Positions 43,390 to 55,784 of a DNA stretch of 64,000 nt are shown here, one piece after another. Position numbers and translations under genes: made by a program. Source of the DNA: Haberlea rhodopensis (Eukaryota; Streptophyta; Magnoliopsida; Lamiales; Gesneriaceae); assembly GCA_907163345.1 (NCBI GenBank), contig CAJQUN010000003.1, positions 3,038,001 to 3,102,000 on the forward strand. The letters are read 5' to 3'. A model generated the notes under the pieces. That model ran no database searches. It saw only the letters and a program-made list of their open reading frames with translations, and was not told the DNA's origin. How positions within the stretch are numbered: the first letter of the stretch is position 1; every line of letters begins with the position of its first letter.

Positions 43390-44985
43390 CATTATCCCAA
43401 AATGTTTGCAACGAAAATACAAGTCTTACCTACAGAAATTGCACCCACCAGAATCATTATGCTATCATTTACAGGGCTGTTTAAACAAAAAAATAAAGAA
43501 AAAAATTGAAGTAACACACCGTGAAAGCAAATCTCCGTAGGAAAAACCGGGGAAAAACGATGAGATGGTAACGGCGAAGTTGACAGTGAATACTGTTTTT
43601 TCCCGAAGATTATAATAAATTTGTTTTGACAAATAGCATCTCCCTCAACTGGATTGTATATGTGGTTTAGGTACACGCATAGAAAAACATGTCACATCAT
43701 TAAAGATGTGGATAATCTATCATTATGCGTTTTTTTTTAAAAAAATAAAATAAGGGGAAGGTGAAATCCGTCAAGGCTACATCGGGAGCAAAGCGATAAA
43801 AGAAGAAGGAGGCTTGAAGGGTTTTGCTAGCACAGCCAAGCCCAGATGATCTAGCCAAATCCTGATATGTTGCATGAAGATCATATGAGAAGCACAAGAG
43901 GTAGTTGAGTTATGATGAATGGGAAAAATCTGCCACGAATAGAAAATACATTTATAGGTACATATACTTTAAGAGTTGAGTTAAAACAGAAATTGGAAAG
44001 TAATTGAGATGGCATGGAAGCTATAGGCTAATCTACGTAGCCAGTGAATCTCGATGGTTGTCCACGTCAATATTATAATGCAAAATTAAGTTGAACAAAA
44101 CGATACGTGTTTTTACACCAAAAAAATAGTAATGGACGAATCGATAATCGAAAAAGTTCAAGCCGCCACCTTGACTGGAACGCTGAAACAATATCTGATT
44201 TTTTTCCGTGGGACCGTATAAAAGGAGAGAAAAAGGTGATTAGAATAATAAATGAACACATACTGGAGGGCCAAAAAGATCCATTTTGTCAAATGTCCAT
44301 GAATTGAAAGTTCAAAAATTACCTCTCATATAAGCAATAACAATTGCACATTCGAGAATGGTATGAGTGTGTTATGGTTAGAGGACCAATCCATAACAAT
44401 CGCACTTCCGCACCATGATTAAACATATTCATGGTCAGAGGTTCAAACCCCAAAAACAGTTCATGGTTAACAAAAGCTTGCTGCTGAATGGTGTGTGCAC
44501 AAGTAATGCTAATATCAGAGGTTCAAACTCTGAAGATGGGGTCAATAAGATGAAAAGATAGCTAAACAACAAATCTGTTTAGGATGCTTGATATCACATC
44601 AAAGGAAACCGACGAATTACACCCTAGACAGTGGGACATAGATGCTGGGCAAACTAATTTGGTAAAGATGTTTGAGATGGACAACCAAGTTTTAAGAATA
44701 GAGTTCCAACCGCGTAGCAAATTCCGGGATAAAATACCGCTTTTATATACACCCTCACCTACATATCCAATGCTGAGCACATTGAGGCTCTTCTTTGATG
44801 ATCTATAACACAACCAAACCAGTAACATCACCATATGAAAATAGATGCAAACCAGGTATATTAAGCAAGGGGAAAAAATCGTAGCACTTTGACCATGCAA
44901 GTAAATTGCATTCACATACAGCAAATAAAATTGAAAGAACACGTACATGTAGATAAATCTACGAGTAAATTTATACAATGAAAAC
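43390..44985 (-). repeat. Duplicated cassette, copy b (most complete)
   Basis: It holds the 47-nt exon-like piece PVNDSIMILVGAISV with good borders (about 43420-43485). A further block at 44584-44808 is open on both strands (plus: TSKETDELHPRQWDIDAG, NLVKMFEMDNQVLRIEFQ). Copy c at 52530-52750 keeps both frames open with substitutions. Neither matches a family I know. It adjoins the orphan exon at 45001-45070, so it may be the remains of that gene's introns plus inserted DNA. Confidence 0.4.
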
Positions 44986-45000
44986 AGTGCAAATACTCAC

Positions 45001-45070
45001 CAAGGTCATCGATGAGGCAAGAAGCGGCGACCACAGGCTCTTGGGCTACGAAGATCCTCAGCTTTTCCAT
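45001..45070 (-). pseudogene. Orphan first exon resembling complex I subunit NDUFA3 (B9)
   Basis: The minus strand encodes MEKLRIFVAQEPVVAASCLI and then DDL, ending at a good donor CTTG|GTGAGT. In plants the small complex I subunit homologous to NDUFA3 starts with this kind of FVAQEPVVAASCLI sequence and continues into a membrane helix. I cannot find the following exon (…LFLPAVVRP…) downstream, so only the first exon and its upstream region (45071-45260, also copied at 54226-54380 without the exon) remain. Recognition is from memory. Confidence 0.55.
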
Positions 45071-45304
45071 CACCGGCTTTTTTCGATTAATTTTATACGC
45101 TTTATATTTTTTCCCTAATTCTTTGGTTCTTCCACGCTACTTCCACCTCACTTTTTATGGCAGACTTCAGATTTTTCCGTGCGAAATCGGGTTGGATCAC
45201 TGGATCGGGTATACAGGAGGACATAGTTGTCTAATATGGGCTGCTAAAGCGGGCTAATAGTATGGGCTGATGGCCGATATTATAAAACAGAATAGCATTA
45301 TGAC

Positions 45305-45890
45305 AACTGAGCATCAATTCAAAAATTTCATATAATTACAAAATAGAATTCAAAAATCAATTTTCTAATTAAAAAGGGTGTCTTAGTAGTGTCATGAATA
45401 TGAATGATCAAAATTGACTCATTCATTGTATATATTATTTATTTAAAAATTGTTGTGTTCTAATATTGGGTTGGTGTACACTGCCCAAACTGATTCTATA
45501 CGAGTGTTTCACTTCCATTTGCACACAGGAGAAAGTGGCATGTAATGTATTATGCCACTTTTTGAAGTATTATTATTATGGAGATATTATTGATTCTCGC
45601 AATTCCTCAAACGTATTTGTGCCATGAATATCAATGTTCAAGATTGACGCATCATATATCAGGTAATTACAAAATAGAATTCAAAAATCAATTTTCTAAT
45701 TAAAAAGGGTGTCTTAGTAGTGTCATGAATATGAATATTGACTCATTCATTGTATATATTATTTATTTAAAAAATTGTTGTGTTTTAATATTGGGTTGGT
45801 GTACACTGTCCAAACTAATTCTATACGAGTGTTTCACGTCCATTTGCACACAGGAGAAAGTGGCATGTAATGTTTTATACAGAGTGCATT
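45305..45890. repeat. Tandem duplication of about 250 bp
   Basis: 'aattacaaaatagaattcaa' through 'gcacacaggagaaagtggca' occurs at about 45335-45552 and 45665-45868 with few differences. The same text starts at 54421. This marks a recombination-prone joint between modules. Confidence 0.75.
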
Positions 45891-46639
45891 AAAGGCAAAT
45901 TTTGGCTTTCCTTAGATAACTCATTAATGAATGGTAATTACTAATGACTGCTTTTAATTTTCTTCAAATTTTTCGTATCCCTCTGTGTTTCTGATTTATT
46001 GACTCATTCATTTCGATCCTTTTGTCTAACCTACTTTAATTTTGAAAACTCTACACCTTGTTTGGCTCTTCGTATAACCTCCAAAAGCATCAAATTATCT
46101 ATAGTATATAGGATTAATTTCCGCCATAAATGAGTTACCAGCTATGATTTGGTTGGAATTGAAATTTATCAAATTCACAAGAATTAACAGTTTGGACCCA
46201 TTTGCACTTTCTTATCTTTTCTCCATACTTTCATTGTGGTTAATATTATCACATAAATAGGGTTTTGAAATATAAAACATAATAATTTTATGACGACTGC
46301 GATAGGCATTTTCAAAGAATTAATTATTAAAGAATATATAAACATTTAATTGACATATATGTAAAAGAAATAATAACCAAGGTCATATTTATACATTTAT
46401 TTTAATTAAAAAACAATTATAAAAATAATATTAATTTGGTAGAATAAAAAAATATAATAGAAAATATAATATCTAAAATAAGAGCAATAAATTTTTTTTA
46501 TGTTAATGTATGCATTTTTTTTTTAAATGTATGTACATTAATGTTAATGATAAAATAAGTAATTTATTTTAACCATGTTATCATATAAAAACTCCCAAGA
46601 TAATTACAAACTATATTTAAAAGTCAGTTTTCCGATTAA

Positions 46640-47500
46640 AAAGGGTGACTTAGATTCCTACATGGACTTCTACATTTTCAACTATAAATAGCCCTCAATT
46701 AGTTTTTATTTATTACTTTGCCTATTAAAACATGGAAGAAGAGAAATATAGATACAAATATTGAGTGTTGTGAAAGTAAGGAATTTTGATGAAGAAATCA
46801 AGGATTGAAGAAACATATCATCATACAATTATGTTTGGGGAATTTGCTGAGTGTCTGCTTTCAAGATAATAAATATACTTTGTTTTTTGAAGTATTGTTA
46901 TTATGGAATATGATTGATTCTCGCAATTCCTCAAACGTATTTGTGTCATGAATATCAATGTTCAAGATTGACGCATCATATATCATGTATTTATATACAT
47001 AATTTACTTTTTTTTTCCTTTTCTCCTCAAGAATTTCATATGTCATGTGTGGTTCTTTTCTTGATGTTGGATTAGTTTCTTGTTCCTTTTACAAATTAAA
47101 TTTGTGAATTTCTTGTACCGTTATAAATATTTGTGTATTAATTATGTTTAGTCTTCTTTTTTTTTTAATGTTTTAGAGGCACTCATAAAAAAATTTATTT
47201 GTAGGGTTGATACTTGATACCATAGATATTGTATAGCAAGATTTTTTGATCATGTTAGGATTAATTAGTGCCAAAATAATCGACTTGTATTTAGTATTAT
47301 TTATTTATTTATATTGATTTATTTATGAGACAGTTGCATTTTAAATTTGGGATGTCTTTTTGGGAATGAGGTAGGAAAAACTGGACTGTGTATAATTTGA
47401 TGCTTATGCGTTTATGAATTGAAAGGGGCTAAGGGGAGCCGTTTTAATATTTATTTAATTTTTTTATTAAAGGGGTAGCAATTTCAATGCCTCTCGACCA
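46640..47500 (+). repeat. Promoter/small-ORF module, copy 2
   Basis: CTATAAATAGCC at about 46682 is followed by the leader and the 26-codon ORF at 46789-46869 (identical in protein to copy 1; two silent changes), then the intron-like stretch. From about 47000 the text follows the 54.8-55.5 kb copy, not copy 1, so copies have recombined. DNA to about 48000 is AT-rich and without a gene. Confidence 0.75.
46789..46869 (+). CDS. 26-codon small ORF, copy 2
   Basis: Same peptide as at 41235-41315. The two base differences fall at third positions (Ile and Leu codons). Function unknown. Confidence 0.4.
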   Translation: MKKSRIEETYHHTIMFGEFAECLLSR

Positions 47501-47699
47501 ATTTCAATGCCTATATATATAAATTTTGAGTTCACATAAATAAAGTTTTACGATTAGTTAAATATAAATCAAAATGAAACCAAGACAATTTATAAAGATT
47601 CAACGATAAAACTTCTCAATTTACTTCTTTATGAAGGAATTTTAATATTAATTTTTTTGGAACCAAGTCTTGCTTATTGTGAATTGGTGCCAAAATTGA

Positions 47700-48852
47700 A
47701 CAACAGACGACAGTAGAGAAATGTTAAAAAAAAAAATCAAGTATGAAAACGAAATTAAAATGGTAAAAGGGAGTAAGAAATATGTCATTTCCTAGAATAT
47801 CTTTCCAAATTTTTAGCTCTCTAGTTTGAATAATAATATCTACATCTACTATAGTGTATTTTTATGTCAAATCAAATATGAGATACTTGTAATTTTTCTT
47901 ATATATTTACAATCTAGAATGGGTGCTATTGTAATATAGTTAATATACAAGGGAGGCAGATGTAATTGTTCAAACTAGATTGAGAAATTTGTAAAACGTC
48001 TATTTTACAAGGGAGACATATGTAATTATCCCATAAATAAATTTGGTAATTTTGCACATGGAAAATTTTAAAAGATTTGAGATAATAACCAACAGACTAA
48101 AGTATTCAATGAAAATGTCAGCTATAAAATTCAGTTCTATCGAGTACTTGTGCCCGTCCAAATTTAAGTATTGGGATTTCTTTTACCAATTTGGAATTTT
48201 AATTGATGCAAACTTATCAAACTCTAATACTAAAAAAGTTTTTAAAATTTTATTATGATAATCATATCTGGATTGATATCATCGAGATATTAAATGATAA
48301 TGTAAGATTACAAAGTGTATATCTACAATAATATCAATATCTTGAGGATATGATGATATCAATCCAAGATATGATATATCATTCCTTAACAATAATGATA
48401 TTTTTAAGTTTTATTTTTATTTAAAAGTCAGCCTCATTTAGTCGTCGAACAAATATGATTCAGAACCTAAGACTCGTTAAATAAAAATTAATTGGGCCTT
48501 TGATATACCACGACTCCAAGATCGAAGTTCCCGCCAAAATAAATGTCGCTTGCTCATAGTGTAAAATTTGACCAAATCGAATGTTCAAAAGAAAATGACT
48601 AATCTGATTCATATAATATTATGTTGTGTTTGGATAGATGAATTTGCTTTGAATAAAGATATTTGATTTGAGAATGAATTTGAAACTTGGATTTGAAATA
48701 AAGCATATTTTAAGTGTATTTCAAATACATCACAATTAACATTAAATTTACATAAATTAGTAAAGAAGTTGATTTGATATACACCCAATATAAATTCATC
48801 CAAACAATTAAACGAATGTGAAATCAAGGATTTGAAATACATAGCTTCAAAT
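47700..48852. other. No gene seen; possible MITE debris
   Basis: AT-rich. About 48240-48390 contains an inverted 'tggattgatatcatc'/'gatgatatcaatcca' pair, a short hairpin typical of a small MITE. About 48625-48815 carries 'tgtttggatagatgaatttg' and 'aaattcatccaaacaa', another inverted pair. A 106-codon minus ORF there is an artefact of this repeat. Confidence 0.5.
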
Positions 48853-49573
48853 AGGGGTGTACGTGGGTGGGTAAACATGAAAAAACCACACAACCAATAC
48901 ATGCGGTTTTGTAAATTGTTAAATCGCAACCGCGCAATAAATGCACAAAATTGCTTGATTTAGGTGATTGCGTGGAAACGGCCGGGTGTGGGCAGATAGT
49001 CGTTCAATTAGAAATATATTTTAATTAATACATTTTACAATTTTTTAAACTAAGGTATTCATCGTCGACGATGATAATAAACATAAATAAAACTAAATAA
49101 AATGATAGAACTACATAAAATAATAAAAATCTAAATTCATGTGAACAAAATAATTTTCGAAACATAATTATCAAATTATTTGCAATTGAAAATCAAAGAT
49201 AGTTAACTTCATAGATCACCAAGCATAACATCATAATCCTAAAACTAGATATATCCAAATGGCATATAATTGATTAAGAATATTTGGTTAAAATTAAAAT
49301 TTACAATTTAAACCCTTAAAATATGTAATTTTATAACTTAAGATACCTAAATATTTAAATTTTATAATATAAATACCTTAATATATAAATAGGCGGGCAG
49401 GTTGGGTGGTTATATGGGTGGAGGTGCAATCATCCACTACCCGCCACATAAATGCTGGTTGCTCGATTTTTCAAATGCCACTAATTTTTTCAAATGCTGA
49501 AACGGGCGGGTTTGTGTGGGTGAGTGCGGTCGGGCGGGTGGGTTGGGTTATGCGGTTTTTTTGTGCACCCTAA
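48853..49573. mobile_element. Probable hAT-like non-autonomous element
   Basis: It starts AGGGGTGTACGTGGGTGGG and ends with the complement of AGGGTGCAC; the interior is rich in GGGTGGGT and GCGGTT words, as in TAGGGGTG-type hAT MITEs. The flanks (CTTCAAAT and AAAATATA) do not give a clear 8-bp duplication, so the boundaries are approximate. No coding sequence. Confidence 0.55.
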
Positions 49574-49849
49574 AATATAGATCCAAAACACTGCTCCTTA
49601 GTGGGGTTTTGTTTTTTTCCTTTTTTAAATTGGCTTATTTACATCTACATTTTGTTCAATATATGTTTTTGTTTTAAAATGATCACCGACCCATTTGAAC
49701 TTTGTTATCTTTTCTCGGTATTTTCATCGTAGTTAAGATTATCACATAAATGGGGTTTTCAAACATAAAATAGAATAAATTTATGATAATTAAGCATCAA
49801 TTCCAAAATCCTAGATAACTACGAAATAGAACTAAAAAAATCAGTTTTC

Positions 49850-50810
49850 CGATTAAAAAGGGTGATTTAGATTCCTCCATGGACTTCTACATTTTCAAAT
49901 ATAAATAGCCCTCAATTAGTTTTTATTTATTTACTTTGCCCATTAAAACATGGAAGAAGAGAGATATAGATACAAATATTGAGTGTCTTGAAAGTAAGGT
50001 AGCTCTGCACAGTTTTCATTCGTCTTCAATCCGTTTCAGCCTGAAAATCGTGTTATCTTGATTGTTTAATCTCAATAACCTGAATCTTAGAGTCCTACTA
50101 GGACTTCAACACTAACAACTATAAAATAGCTCTTCTCTAGCTTTTATTTGTCACTTTACCCACTAAAATATCAAAGAAAGAGAGATATAGTATGTGATCT
50201 TCATGAAGAAATCAAGGATTGAAGAAACATATCATCATACAATTACGTTTGGGGAATTTGCTGAGTGTCTTCTTTCAAGATAATAATTATACTTTGCTTT
50301 TTGAAGTATTGTTATTATGGAGATATGATTGATTCTCGCAATTCTTCAAACGTATTTGTGTCATGAATATTAATCATCAAAATTGACGCATTCATTGTAT
50401 TTATCAGGTATTTATATACTTCTTTTACGTTTTCTTTTCTGTTTCAAGAGTTTGTTGTGTGTAGAATCAAATAGATCATGTGTGGTTCTTCTCTGTATTA
50501 ATTTCTTGTTCTTTGTGAGTTTCTATTACTGTTGTATCTAAATATTTGTTCATTAACAATGTCCAGTATATTGTTTATATTGTATTTTTACAACTCGAAT
50601 TTTCTTTTCTTGTTTTCTTGCATTTCATAAAAAAAATTATTGGATCTAGTATTGTTTTATTGATTATTTATGACAGAATTTTAAGTTCACGTATTCATTT
50701 TTCTTTTATGGGAATGTGGTAAGAAATTTGTGACCAAGTTGGTTGGCGCTGAAGACATTAATATTAAAATCATAAAATGTATTCTAGTATGATTTAATTA
50801 GAGCCAAAGG
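49850..50810 (+). repeat. Promoter/small-ORF module, copy 3 (two promoters in tandem)
   Basis: A subfamily-1 promoter (ATATAAATAGCCC, about 49900) is followed 220 bp later by a subfamily-2 promoter: GTCCTACTAGGAC (50092-50104) then CTATAAAATAGC (50119-50130). Only the second leads into a 26-codon ORF (50203-50283). The downstream part matches 41316-42230 closely, including the LINE tail at 50930-51200. Confidence 0.75.
50203..50283 (+). CDS. 26-codon small ORF, copy 3
   Basis: As copy 1 with one replacement, Met to Thr in the ...HTI(M/T)FGEF part. TAA stop conserved. Confidence 0.4.
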   Translation: MKKSRIEETYHHTITFGEFAECLLSR

Positions 50811-50929
50811 GAAGACTCTCCCCCAAATTAGAGTTTAGACTTGTGAGATAGAGGTGCTAATCTTATATAACATGATTCTCTAATCTGAGTATTCTGCTAT
50901 ATTAGAGAAACTCTCAATGTTGTTAAAGC

Positions 50930-51200
50930 TCCTAGGGAGTCCTCTCCAATACATGTTGATGTTCCTATAGTTGCTTCTATCCGTCTACTTGGCATCTCAC
51001 AGATAGGTTTCCATGTTCAGCACTGTAGAAGAAGTACTAACATGGTAGCTCACTCTCTTGTAGCTTATATCGCTCATGTTGGTTTCTTACCTAGTAACAT
51101 TGACTCTTCACCTTCTTCTTTTTTAGTCATGTTGTTAGATCAGACATTCGAATATTGAATGGTATCAGTTCGGTTCTTTCTTTCAAAAAACAAAAATACC
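50930..51200 (+). mobile_element. 5'-truncated LINE tail (copy c)
   Basis: Same as 41940-42232, with the coding piece FHVQHCRRSTNMVAHSLVAY and the A-rich end at about 51185-51200. Confidence 0.62.
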
Positions 51201-51259
51201 TTTGTCATTGATACTTAAACGTACTCTCCATTTAGATTTGAACTCATGTAATTCAAACT

Positions 51260-52856
51260 AATGTTCAACACAGCAGATCATCATTATCAACTGGTCATTA
51301 TCCCAAAATGTTTGCAACGAAAATACAAGTCTTACCTACAGAAATTGCACCCACCAGAATCATGATGCTATCATTTACAGGGCTGTTTATAATAAAGAAA
51401 AAAATTGAAGTTACACACTGTGAAAGCAAATCTCCGTAGGAAAAACCGGGGAAAAACGACGAGATGGTAACGGCGAAGTTGACAGTGAATACTGTTTTTT
51501 TCCAAAGATTATAATAAATTTGTTTTGACAAATAGTATCTCCCTCAACTGGATTGTATATGTGGTTTAGGTACACGCATAGAACAACATGTCACATCATT
51601 AAAGATGTGGATAATCTATCATTATGCGTTTTTTTTTTAAAAATAAAATAAGGTGAAGGTGAAATCCGTCAAGGCTACATCGGGAGCAAAGCGATAAAAG
51701 AAGCAGGAGGCTTGAAGCGTTTTGCTAGCACAGCCAAGCCCAGATGATCTAGCCAAATCCTGATATGTTGCATGAAGATCATATGAGAAGCACAAGAGGT
51801 AGTTGAGTTATGATGAATGGGAAAAATCTGCCACGAATAGAAAATACATTTATAGGTACATATACTTAAAAAGTTGAGTTAAACAGAATGGAAGTAATTG
51901 AGATGGCAAGGAAGCTATAGGCTAATCTACGTAGCCAATGAATCTCGATGGTTGTCCACGTCAATATTATAATGCAAAATTAAGTTGAACAAAACGGTGC
52001 GTGTTTTTACACCAAAAAAATAGTAATGGACGAATCGGTAATCAAAAAAGTTCAAGCCGCCATCTTGACTGGAGCGCTGAAACAATATCTGATTTTTTTC
52101 GTGGGACCGTAAAAGGAGAGAAAACACACACCTGGGAAAAAATTAGCAGGGCGTAATAACTATAGTAAGACAAGGTGATTAGAATAATAAAAAACACATA
52201 CTGGAGGGCAAAAAAGATCCATTTTGTCAAATGTCCATGAATTGAAAGGTAAATAATTACCTCTCATATAAGCAATAACAATTGCACATTCGAGAATGGT
52301 ATGAATGTGTTATGGTTAGACGATCAATCCATAACAATCGCACTTACGTACCATGGTTAAACAGATTCATGGTCAGAGGTTCAAACCCCAAAAACTGTTC
52401 ATGGTTAACAAAAGCTTGTTGCTGAATGGTGTGTGCACAAGTAATGCTAATATCAGAGGTTCAAACTCTGAAGATGTGGTCAATAAGATGAAAGGATAGC
52501 TAAACAACAAATCTGTTTAGGATCCTAACGCTTGATAGCACATCAAAGGAAACCGATGAATTACACCCTAGACAGTGGGACAAATACGCTGGGCAAACTA
52601 ATTTGGTAAAGATGTTTGAGATGGACAACCAAGTTTTAAGAATAGAGTTCCAACAACTTAGCAAATTCCGGGACAAAATACAGCTTTTATATACACCCTC
52701 ATCTACATATCCAATGTTGAGCACAACGAGGCTCTTCTTTGATGATCTATAACACAAACAAACCAGCAACATCGCCATATGAAAATAGATGCAAACAAGG
52801 TATATTAAGCATGGGAAAAAAATCGTAGCACTTTGACCATGCAAGTAATATTGTAT
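51260..52856 (-). repeat. Duplicated cassette, copy c
   Basis: It aligns with 43390-44900 throughout. It keeps the exon-like PVNDSIMILVGAISV with its donor and the block open on both strands (52530-52750). At 52857 homology stops, and unrelated DNA replaces the part that carries the NDUFA3-like exon in copy b. Confidence 0.5.
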
Positions 52857-53132
52857 TCACATTATCGGATGGGGAATGCACAGCATAGAGAAATGAGAAA
52901 ATGTTTAAAAAAATACATCAGCAACACATAGTTGTCAAAATATCGCCGGAGAAACAAAATACGGAACAAAGAATAAAAAAGTCACCCCAAAAGTGAAGTG
53001 ATAATTGGTAATGAATCGTAATATTTCAGACCGCTCATATGGACATGTTTGTTCGGGAATTGCGAAAAACTGACAAGTGCTTTTCATATAGTTCATATTT
53101 TACCTTACGTGAGTAAATCAGTAAATCACAAA

Positions 53133-53768
53133 TCACAATTGCATATAAAGAGTGTCTTCCTTTTGCCACTTAAGTAGAGGCAGACCCAAAGGTTTGAGCA
53201 AATAAAACAGAGCAAACACAATTTGACCATATATTATATATGCTGGTTTAGCCAAATGTAATTTTACCTTGCAAGTACACCAGTATAGCCAAAATCCACT
53301 GTAAACAAAATATAAACCTAAAATATAAACAGAAAACAAGTGTTTCAACGAAATGAAAGTAACTTAATCATCGATATTAAAAAGATTAAAACCATTTAAA
53401 AAAACAAACAAACAAACCAAGGTAGATCATATAACACAAAACCAAGAACCATATACAAAATAAGTTTTCCAGGGAAGTTCATACCATATCAGCGATATAT
53501 TGAAGATGTAATTCTGAGAATTTCTGAAAAACAAAGCCAAGCAAACAACATAACAGGATTAGTGACCTGGAAGGCTAGAACAACAAAAGGGGACTAAAAT
53601 AAGCTTTACCTAGAGGAAAAGTTATCGATTAAAAACCAACTCTGAGAAGCCAAAGAAACGTAAATGACCTACCAAGCTTAGGGTTCCAGAACGCAAGGAA
53701 GGAGAATAAAAACGTGCTGACCCAAAGCAGAAGTTCTCGCCTGAAGGAGGGAGAAACGAAGAGGACAT
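53133..53768 (-). pseudogene. Possible fragment of a multi-exon gene
   Basis: Within a 1.37-kb segment that replaces the cassette (52857-54225), the minus strand starts MSSSFLPPSGENFCFG and ends an exon at a donor (CTTG|GTAGGT, 53673). Further exon-like pieces are KFSELHLQYIADM with TTTTTCAG before and GTATGA after (about 53485-53523), and WILAILVYLQ between TTTACAG and GTAAAA (about 53270-53300). The leader is T/C-rich. Joining them gives no protein I know, and no proper last exon is found. It may be a captured gene piece. Confidence 0.3.
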
Positions 53769-53839
53769 GTGTGGATTATTTTTTTAATGCCTTCCCTCAC
53801 AACGTCTTATCTCAGAAGAAACACAAAAAAGGTTAAAAA

Positions 53840-54010
53840 ATAGAGTTCACGACCCGAGATCGGGGTCGATAACACCGGCTTGATTCTAAATATAATTTAA
53901 AATCAACAAGCATCGTAATATAGATTCTACAAAAAAACCAGTCTTTTATCCATAAAATAAACATTTCTTACAAATATCAGAGGAAACTTCATAAATTAAT
54001 GGCAGCGACA
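53840..54010 (-). mobile_element. LTR end fragment
   Basis: On the minus strand the text 'gatgcttgttgatttt', then 'gaatcaagccggtgtt', then 'ccccgatctcgggtcgtgaac' parallels the end of the 20.4-kb LTR ('aggcttgttgatttt', 'gaatcaacgccggtgtcacg', 'ctcggggcgtgaca'). It is a short relic of the same LTR family. Confidence 0.5.
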
Positions 54011-54459
54011 TCTTGAACAATAGCATCTAATTCACCATCTCCAAAATTGATTTTTATCTTCCTCTCAGTACTTTTTTTTAATTTTTTTAAAATTAAATTT
54101 TTTTGTTAGATTGTTCGAAGAAACGCATACCCCCCATGCGTTTCACACTACTTTTTTAATACTTAGTTTTTTTACTGTAATTTATTAATTAATTTTTTAG
54201 TTACATTATTTTATTAATTTAGCCCGCTACTTCCACCTCACTTTTTCTGGCAGGCTTCAGATTTTTCCGTGCGAAATCGGGTTGGATCACTGGATCGGGT
54301 ATACAGGAGGACATAGTTGTCTAATATGGGCTGCTAAAGCGGGCTATTAGTATGGGCTGATGGCCCATATTATAAAACAGAATAGCATTATGACAACTGA
54401 ACATCAATTCAAAAATCCCAGATAATTACAAAATAGAATTCAAAAATCAATTTTCTAAT

Positions 54460-55490
54460 TAAAAATGGTGTCTTAGAGTCCTACTAGGACTTCAACACTA
54501 ACAACTATAAAATAGCTATCCTCTAGTTTTTATTTGTCACTTTACACCCACTAAAATATCAAAGAAAGAGAGATATAATATGTGATCTTCATGAAGAAAT
54601 CAATGATTGAAGAAACATATCATCATACAATTACGTTCGGGGAATTTGCTGAGTGTCTTCTTTCAAGATAATAATTATACTTTGCTTTTTGAGGTATTGT
54701 TATTATGGAGATATGATTGATTCTCGCAATTCCTCAAACGTATTTGTGTCATGAATATTAATGTTCAAGATTGACGCATCATATATCAGGTATTTATATA
54801 CATAATTTACTTCTTTTTTTTTTCTTTTCTCCTCCAGAATTTCATATGTCATGTGTGATGTGTGGTTCTTTTCTTGATGTTGGATTAGTTTCTTCTTCCG
54901 TTTACAAATTAAATTTGTGAATTTCTTGTACGGTTATAAATATTTGTTTATTAATTATGTCTAGTAGTCTTCTTTTTTATGTTTTAGAGGCACTCATAAA
55001 AAAAGTTATTTGTAGGGTTGATACCATAGATATTGTATAGCAAGAATTTGAACCTTTTTCATTTTTTGATCATGTTAGGATTAATTAGTGCCAAAATAAT
55101 CGACTTTTATTTAGTATTATTTATTTATTTTTATCGATTTATTTATGAGACAGTTACATTTTAAATTTCGGATGTCTTTTTGGTAATGAGATAGGAAAAA
55201 CTGGACTGTGTATAATTTGATGCTTATGCGTTTATGAATTGAAAGGGCAAAGTGGAGCCGTTTTAATATTTATTTAATTTTTTTATAAAAGGGGTAGCAA
55301 TTTTAATGCCTCTCGACCAATTTCAATGCCTATATATATAAATTTTGAGTTCACATAAATAAAGTTTTACGATTAGTTAAATATAAATCAAAATGAAACC
55401 AAGACAATTTATAAAGATTCAACGATAAAACTTCTCAATTTACTTCTTTATGAAGGAATTTTAATATTAATTTTTTGGAACAAAGTCTTG
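54460..55490 (+). repeat. Promoter/small-ORF module, copy 4
   Basis: GTCCTACTAGGAC (54478-54490), CTATAAAATAGC (about 54505), leader, 26-codon ORF at 54591-54671, and a candidate donor CAG|GTATTTATA near 54788. The downstream stretch matches 47000-47690. DNA from 55500 to 55780 is unremarkable. Confidence 0.75.
54591..54671 (+). CDS. 26-codon small ORF, copy 4
   Basis: As copy 3 with Arg to Met at position 5 (MKKSMIEETYHHT). One silent change in the Phe codon. TAA stop conserved. Confidence 0.4.
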   Translation: MKKSMIEETYHHTITFGEFAECLLSR

Positions 55491-55784
55491 CTTATTGTGA
55501 ATTAATCTAATCTTCAACATAATGATTTTTGTATAATGTTTTCGTGGATTGTACCCATCAATAGATGATACTAATATTACATTCTTAAAATCATTATCGT
55601 AAACTATTTAGTTGAAAACAAATCGACTGAGTTGGTTCAACTGCAGACTACATGAAGGCGGGTTGGATGAAATCCACTCGTTATTTAGCCCATATACATA
55701 AAACTCGTTTCACTTAGACCTCAACTTGGGTCCAAATATCATTCAATCAAGCTTAAGTAGCTAGTTCAGATGAGTTATGTTATC

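Noticed and set aside
44562..44978. 138-codon minus ORF and the overlapping 74-codon plus ORF
   Set aside because: Both strands are open in both duplicates and neither shows a known domain. I kept the region only as an unexplained cassette.
48609..48929. 106-codon minus ORF
   Set aside because: It spans an inverted MITE-like pair and the start of a hAT-like element.
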